DNA of 26,065 bases from a virus, in IMG/VR virus record IMGVR_UViG_3300029319_000433, positions 1-26,065 of that record. One strand, given 5' to 3'. Position 1 is the stretch's first letter, and the number at the start of each line of letters is the position of its first letter. A program made the translations under genes and the position numbers. Positions 25,301 to 26,065 of the stretch are shown here, piece by piece. The notes under the pieces were generated by a model that saw only the letters and a list, made by a program, of their open reading frames with translations, made no database searches and was not told the origin of the DNA.

Positions 25301-26065
25301 ATTTGCATAGTTTGTAGATATTTTTATATTATTACTATCTACTACTTTAACATAGTAATATCCACTAGATCCATTAACAACTCCAGTTTCTGAGGTAATT
25401 CCCAAATAAATTTTTTCTCCATTTAAAAAATTATGATTTGGTATATTAATTGAATTTGCATTTGTACTAATACCAGAAGAGTTAAATGTTTTTGATCTAT
25501 TAGTTGTCTGAGTGTCAAATGATGGGTATCCTGAAAAAGCAACATAAGTATTTTTTTCTGAGTCTACAAACGTATTTTGAATATTTGAAAGTAATGATGT
25601 AATTCCAAAATTAGATGAAGCGTAATTTATATTCTTTTTAATTACATAATCACCAGATACAATTAGACCTGTTCCACCACCATCGATTAAAAAACTTTTA
25701 GTATCAATTATTTCTTTTACATTAGCACCTTGTCTAATTGGTACACCAGTTTCTTTGAATATAATATCAACTTTATCACCTATTTTTAAAAAATGATCAA
25801 CTGAAGTTGTAAAGGTATTATCATTAGCTGAATGTTCAAATGAATCAATATAAGATATATTATTATAAAACCAAGTATTTGATTTTTTATCGTTTATGTC
25901 GTATTTTTCGCCTAAATGATTAACTCTAATTAAATCTTTTAAATCAAAATACTTGGTAGATGAAATATTATCAGATGTACCTGTAACAGTTCCAGTAACT
26001 CTCATCGTACAAATTTTAGTTAAATCATTATCTTCGTAACCATAGACAAAATTTGCATCAACTAT
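16391..26065 (-). CDS. Giant modular virion protein with YHYH-type domain (5' end outside window)
   Basis: The reading frame has no stop before the right edge: the 20 codons before the first ATG (26005) are open and end DNDLTKICT, so that ATG is probably internal and at least 3,224 residues are present. Residues here count from 26065. Residues about 860-955 form a YHYH-type domain: HSKIVGWAYDGNPIYGP (from about 863), then LDEHNGKF and PNGTYAYF (motif variant YAYF at 23216-23227). About thirteen GxGY...P units, eight HxFxxGD units, two IGNEQ/IEDEI...RG...H units and three DDISxxF units fill much of the rest. FINDILQRPGIDYEF and FTEAPKFGSSIKLYLY (near 2710-2765) are phrases common in marine phage tail proteins. 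It lies directly upstream of gp8, where T4 has gene 7 (1,032 residues); whether it replaces gp7 is inference. Confidence 0.88.
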   Translation of the reverse strand: MVDANFVYGYEDNDLTKICTMRVTGTVTGTSDNISSTKYFDLKDLIRVNHLGEKYDINDKKSNTWFYNNISYIDSFEHSANDNTFTTSVDHFLKIGDKVDIIFKETGVPIRQGANVKEIIDTKSFLIDGGGTGLIVSGDYVIKKNINYASSNFGITSLLSNIQNTFVDSEKNTYVAFSGYPSFDTQTTNRSKTFNSSGISTNANSINIPNHNFLNGEKIYLGITSETGVVNGSSGYYYVKVVDSNNIKISTNYANLLNNSFENIKYDGVGAGSHIVTPASLYDGAKLANQNNFKRIYKKPQIAKEDSNINGAIGVSLNGLEFHSPISDDSIYYGQIEELQTTNSGKNYNVINPPTLSITDDTGSGCQVISNFSGSLSEVILDKPGFNYVKTPSVKVTGGNGFGAICEAKMKGFIYSKSYTEFDINLGDNKIIGSHRFDDGEEVTYIATGTPIGVGETNVGFTTTLLSSGTSYFIAKYDNNSFSLATTEERALSKSNLLEFFDNGTQTHGFKSKKIRKIIDKINVNNSGTSYDNHRIEVLSQQYPPTDEKDLFKTFSGINIFNDYIFAKNHNFKNGDVVEYSTSSSQIGGLDSSISYKVIVLDKDKFRLSNAGTATTISSTNYDRKIYTKLSSLGSGIHTFKYPDISIQIDGEVSVGSTISIPDYYKASATVIVKGGLKSIFIKNGGVGYGVTDIINYQKQPATTFLTGKNAFLVPIIVEGRIEGITIANGGSEYTTPPDLEVIDISGTIATVGSYAKLKAEVSNGKITQVSIIDKGSGYDPNNTTIRITPSGSNSIITPKIKEWNINSVERYSHVLTENNSQIIQLNSESLEYNNKICSFYPPKKYRRILRDNLDTSLTELTEEHSKIVGWAYDGNPIYGPVGINTTGITTFMESSYEIDAISDAGLRPAGFQNGYFVNDYVYKKSGDLDEHNGKFLTNADFPNGTYAYFSTLDKTSKSPSFPYITFSHRNATDLFNYATGKEKQKDDILNSGKYKRNVSHLGLNEENRRYPILQDSLNSKALIEVDGTKASKITNVIIDEPGNLYKVNDKINFNNQSISAKVSEVIGKKIVSIGTTNTIVNNLTFSIIDGQVTGISTIPHGLFEGDVVDISGISSTLYKNIEGVRTIGVSTVTSGLSEALGNSTGFTTFVSFYAPTLSRKFKIDDVVQIGNEQLLILGYDDVNNKHRVRRGYNDSNVGTHNAGTLVSRLETKFTYPVSKKIENVNIALPQIEYFEGVKSVGIGTTVSNVIVGQVGITSIYKSIPAKAIYLPNHKFQNGDEVRIVSVASTINATKNDNLTSAFDLSTFDKLFCTKFSSDYIGLATERTGIGTVGISTDSENVYFKEILRGTNNEDDHKIELITNNISGSLRRVNGTVTVATANTTGNQHALSVNDKFKLNITSNQTQTFNLKYNESIRKLVVNPVSFTDSAIGIGTTQSTITIGDHDFETGDLIVYNSSTPATPLVDNGVYHVIKDSRDTIRLAENSYDLSVFPYNYIGIGTTGGVNHEISKVNPKLFFYKNNTIELITSDSSLNDFDLEFYEDINFKSKYSSSLITKTSGKTIISVDDSLLSEFFYKIQGKNGNSTKTLFFAVDKRVPNYSKIVTVESKFNKEFRVTGVGTNTFKFNADRLAETTSYTSSGLSSSFYSTSSINEIGGIHSIEIVNRGSQVREIPIITSIGTSEGVNSVLTVNADDIGRIEGTQVINPGLEFSPDKTLKPKANSNVIVQTKNVLTLDSIGITTGGINYTSPPRVLVVGKPNILARTTLSGTSVDTVSIVTNDSGLSEDIRILPVTNSNGVLVTEAEIDSNSIVKLSLRAPFPESGNTSGFFNQGGSFPFEIGDEVFVENVRIIGNGDGYNSSDYNYQYFTVTDRDVTGGQESISYSFVGFSTNPGTYQTQNNFGRVIRKRDLAGFSPIFKETRFFDDEIVRVDGKNVSGIVAKNGWDPISETLKVFSTVGDFEKEDKITGTISNNKGTVREQFKFDFDLNVDSASRLNNSWKTDTGKLNLDIQRVHDNDYYQRFSYSVKGDVPYDTWKESVGSLDHIAGFKNFCNLGIGSTAQHVLKSESDLELEIDITEEASVHDRFYYDLANEDTEDPDSSNLIVFKSKIITDYNESRTNKVFLIDDISSQFTGIVTTTGGGVIGTTSFNVFADGNSLFHREFNPSTGVSTETHIVNIPKHNFNTGEELIYKPHAGQSSIGIANTSDTNAGVAATTLLPSTVFAIREDGDNIKVAISATFASIGAAVSFTNVVGIANTNSLSVPSEDATVRSLITIDNVIQSPVGITTIISVGLSTSVGISTTIVFLNDTSEISGKSLLKIEDEIIKVSTVGVGTTTLNVVRGQMGTVASAHAVGAAVTVLRGDYRLNEGRIYFSEAPYGPRGVPDPQNPSNPAGITTHSTFSGRAFYRLSYDTNRIIDDISDKFDGSTGEFSMTSNGVDVSNINGSHGAFLINNVFQKPYFGDIGQSSDNDYELVGTGQTIDFTGTASLGNLPNGGIINEFDVGIGSGYQVPRKAIFTAVVSAGGTIASVGISSGGAGYLSNPLVSISSTTGVGAAISAFVTAGVVTSVVVTNPGTGYAQGGISTGINFVTVAPPSPYNDIPLSGGSGSGAAMDVVVGTGGSILSFDISNRGIGYEIGDKLELTTLPFQVGIGTSAFNIIVKNKFQDKFAGWCFGQLKELDNFDSQFNGFRKSFLITRTEGNKEYYSIVAQEGSGVILQNNLLIFINDILQRPGIDYEFNGGTRITFTEAPKFGSSIKLYLYTGSNQDFKNVDVDETIKPGDELRLQYYSNNNVNSGIVTTAHYTIDTVSIQNPGQGYDIGDTITILGGSNNENEFAKLKVTEVSTDVDEISGQVKSFSIISTGSLYSAGIKTCAGGNGSDLTVDISIKKDSKIRTEIVVPLDRKTEQDNRVIYELIASDTVETTTYAGVGISTDENFIRPVVWRKQVDDLVVDGVMMSKERNYLEPQIFPTSGIIKSILPNDNKIYIKDSWMFKRVDPLGDAFQKVNIVGLGETAVVDTLEDCTYEGDYGIIVGIGTSAVGINTTKPALFFEIKPNPDDIQDYFYKNLGIYKDDGLPAGDKKFYRSISGITTGDYFVIDNTFIGDGVTGIKTTSSGPETVGVGNSFLNGVYFAEHYVSVGSSVLRVFANVDSIAGIDTTTLSDNFKFGTYSWGSVRGTRKNGRPFTFHNQNGLLGIETSAQVIRTEELRTFYDQPNGTET
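17400..18470 (-). repeat. C-terminal array of GxGY beta modules in the giant protein
   Basis: Five units can be seen in one kilobase: GGAGYLSNP, NPGTGYAQGG, NRGIGYEIGD, NPGQGYDIGD and a degenerate STGSLYSAG. Each is preceded by a V/I-rich strand. Between the third and fourth lies a DxFDSQFNG unit with FINDILQRPG. Repeats are at protein level only; the DNA is diverged. Confidence 0.7.
18590..18812 (-). repeat. DDISxxF module, best of three copies in the giant protein
   Basis: The segment reads IIDDISDKFDGSTGEFSM, then HGAFLINNVFQKP and TGQTIDFTG. Related copies lie at about 19640-19705 (FLIDDISSQFTG) and 17770-18030 (LDNFDSQFNGFRKSF with LLIFINDILQRPG). The three copies mark a repeated beta domain, diverged at DNA level. 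Confidence 0.65.
23695..24030 (-). repeat. Tandem GxGY beta modules in the N-terminal third of the giant protein
   Basis: Three units follow each other: IKNGGVGYGVTD, IANGGSEYTTPPDLEV and IDKGSGYDPNNTTI. They share the pattern hydrophobic strand, N/K-G-x-G/S-Y, then P or N and a second strand, with about 50 and 44 residues between them. The spacing is close to that of the gp14 insertion, which supports a common module. Confidence 0.7.

Noticed and set aside
1-26065. tRNA genes, introns, homing endonucleases or metabolic genes often carried by T4-like marine phages
   Set aside because: No cloverleaf, group I intron or enzyme motif was seen. The window is almost wholly filled by structural and packaging genes.

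Overview
This window is the virion-structure and DNA-packaging region of a T4-like myovirus. It is AT-rich, almost fully coding, and every supported gene lies on the minus strand, so the genes read from right to left. The order is that of T4 late genes (7-8-9/10-11/12/wac-13-14-15-16-17). The recognisable T4 cores (gp8, gp13, gp14, gp15, gp16, gp17) carry the enlarged, glycine/threonine-rich form seen in marine T4-like phages of cyanobacteria and SAR11 bacteria. The sequence alone does not settle which host.

Layout in transcription order. (1) 26065-16391: a giant virion protein of at least 3,224 residues, still open at the right edge, in the place of T4 gene 7; it holds a YHYH-type domain and many short beta modules. 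(2) 16337-14712: baseplate wedge gp8. (3) 14707-7310: a 2,465-residue structural protein of the DUF4815 type, in the place of genes 9/10. (4) 7310-4848: five small or medium genes in the place of genes 11/12/wac: a coiled-coil protein, an Ig-like protein, a 75-residue fibre-motif protein, a 481-residue fibre-like protein and a 58-residue coiled-coil protein. (5) 4851-1506: neck proteins gp13 and gp14 and tail terminator gp15. (6) 1509-1: small terminase gp16, an unrecognised basic 236-residue protein, and the N-terminal 125 residues of large terminase gp17, which runs off the left edge.

Genes are packed with ATGA or TAATG overlaps or gaps of a few bases. The three widest gaps (53, 39 and 27 bases) each hold a late-promoter-like element: perfect TATAAATA before gp8 and before the Ig-like gene, and TCTAAATA before gp15. 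A second TCTAAATA lies inside the end of gp16, ahead of the 236-residue gene. All four sit 20 to 29 bases before a start codon, as expected for late transcription by a T4-type sliding-clamp/sigma-factor system.

The most striking feature is modular. At least five short beta-rich modules recur in proteins with unrelated cores (giant protein, gp8, DUF4815 protein, gp13, gp14, gp15, fibre-like protein). They often sit as insertions inside an otherwise T4-like core, and GIGTT-like peptides are spread through them. This suggests a shared decoration grammar on the surface of baseplate and neck. No RNA genes, CRISPR arrays, insertion sequences, integrases or host-derived metabolic genes were seen, and no gene-free stretch exceeds 60 bases.
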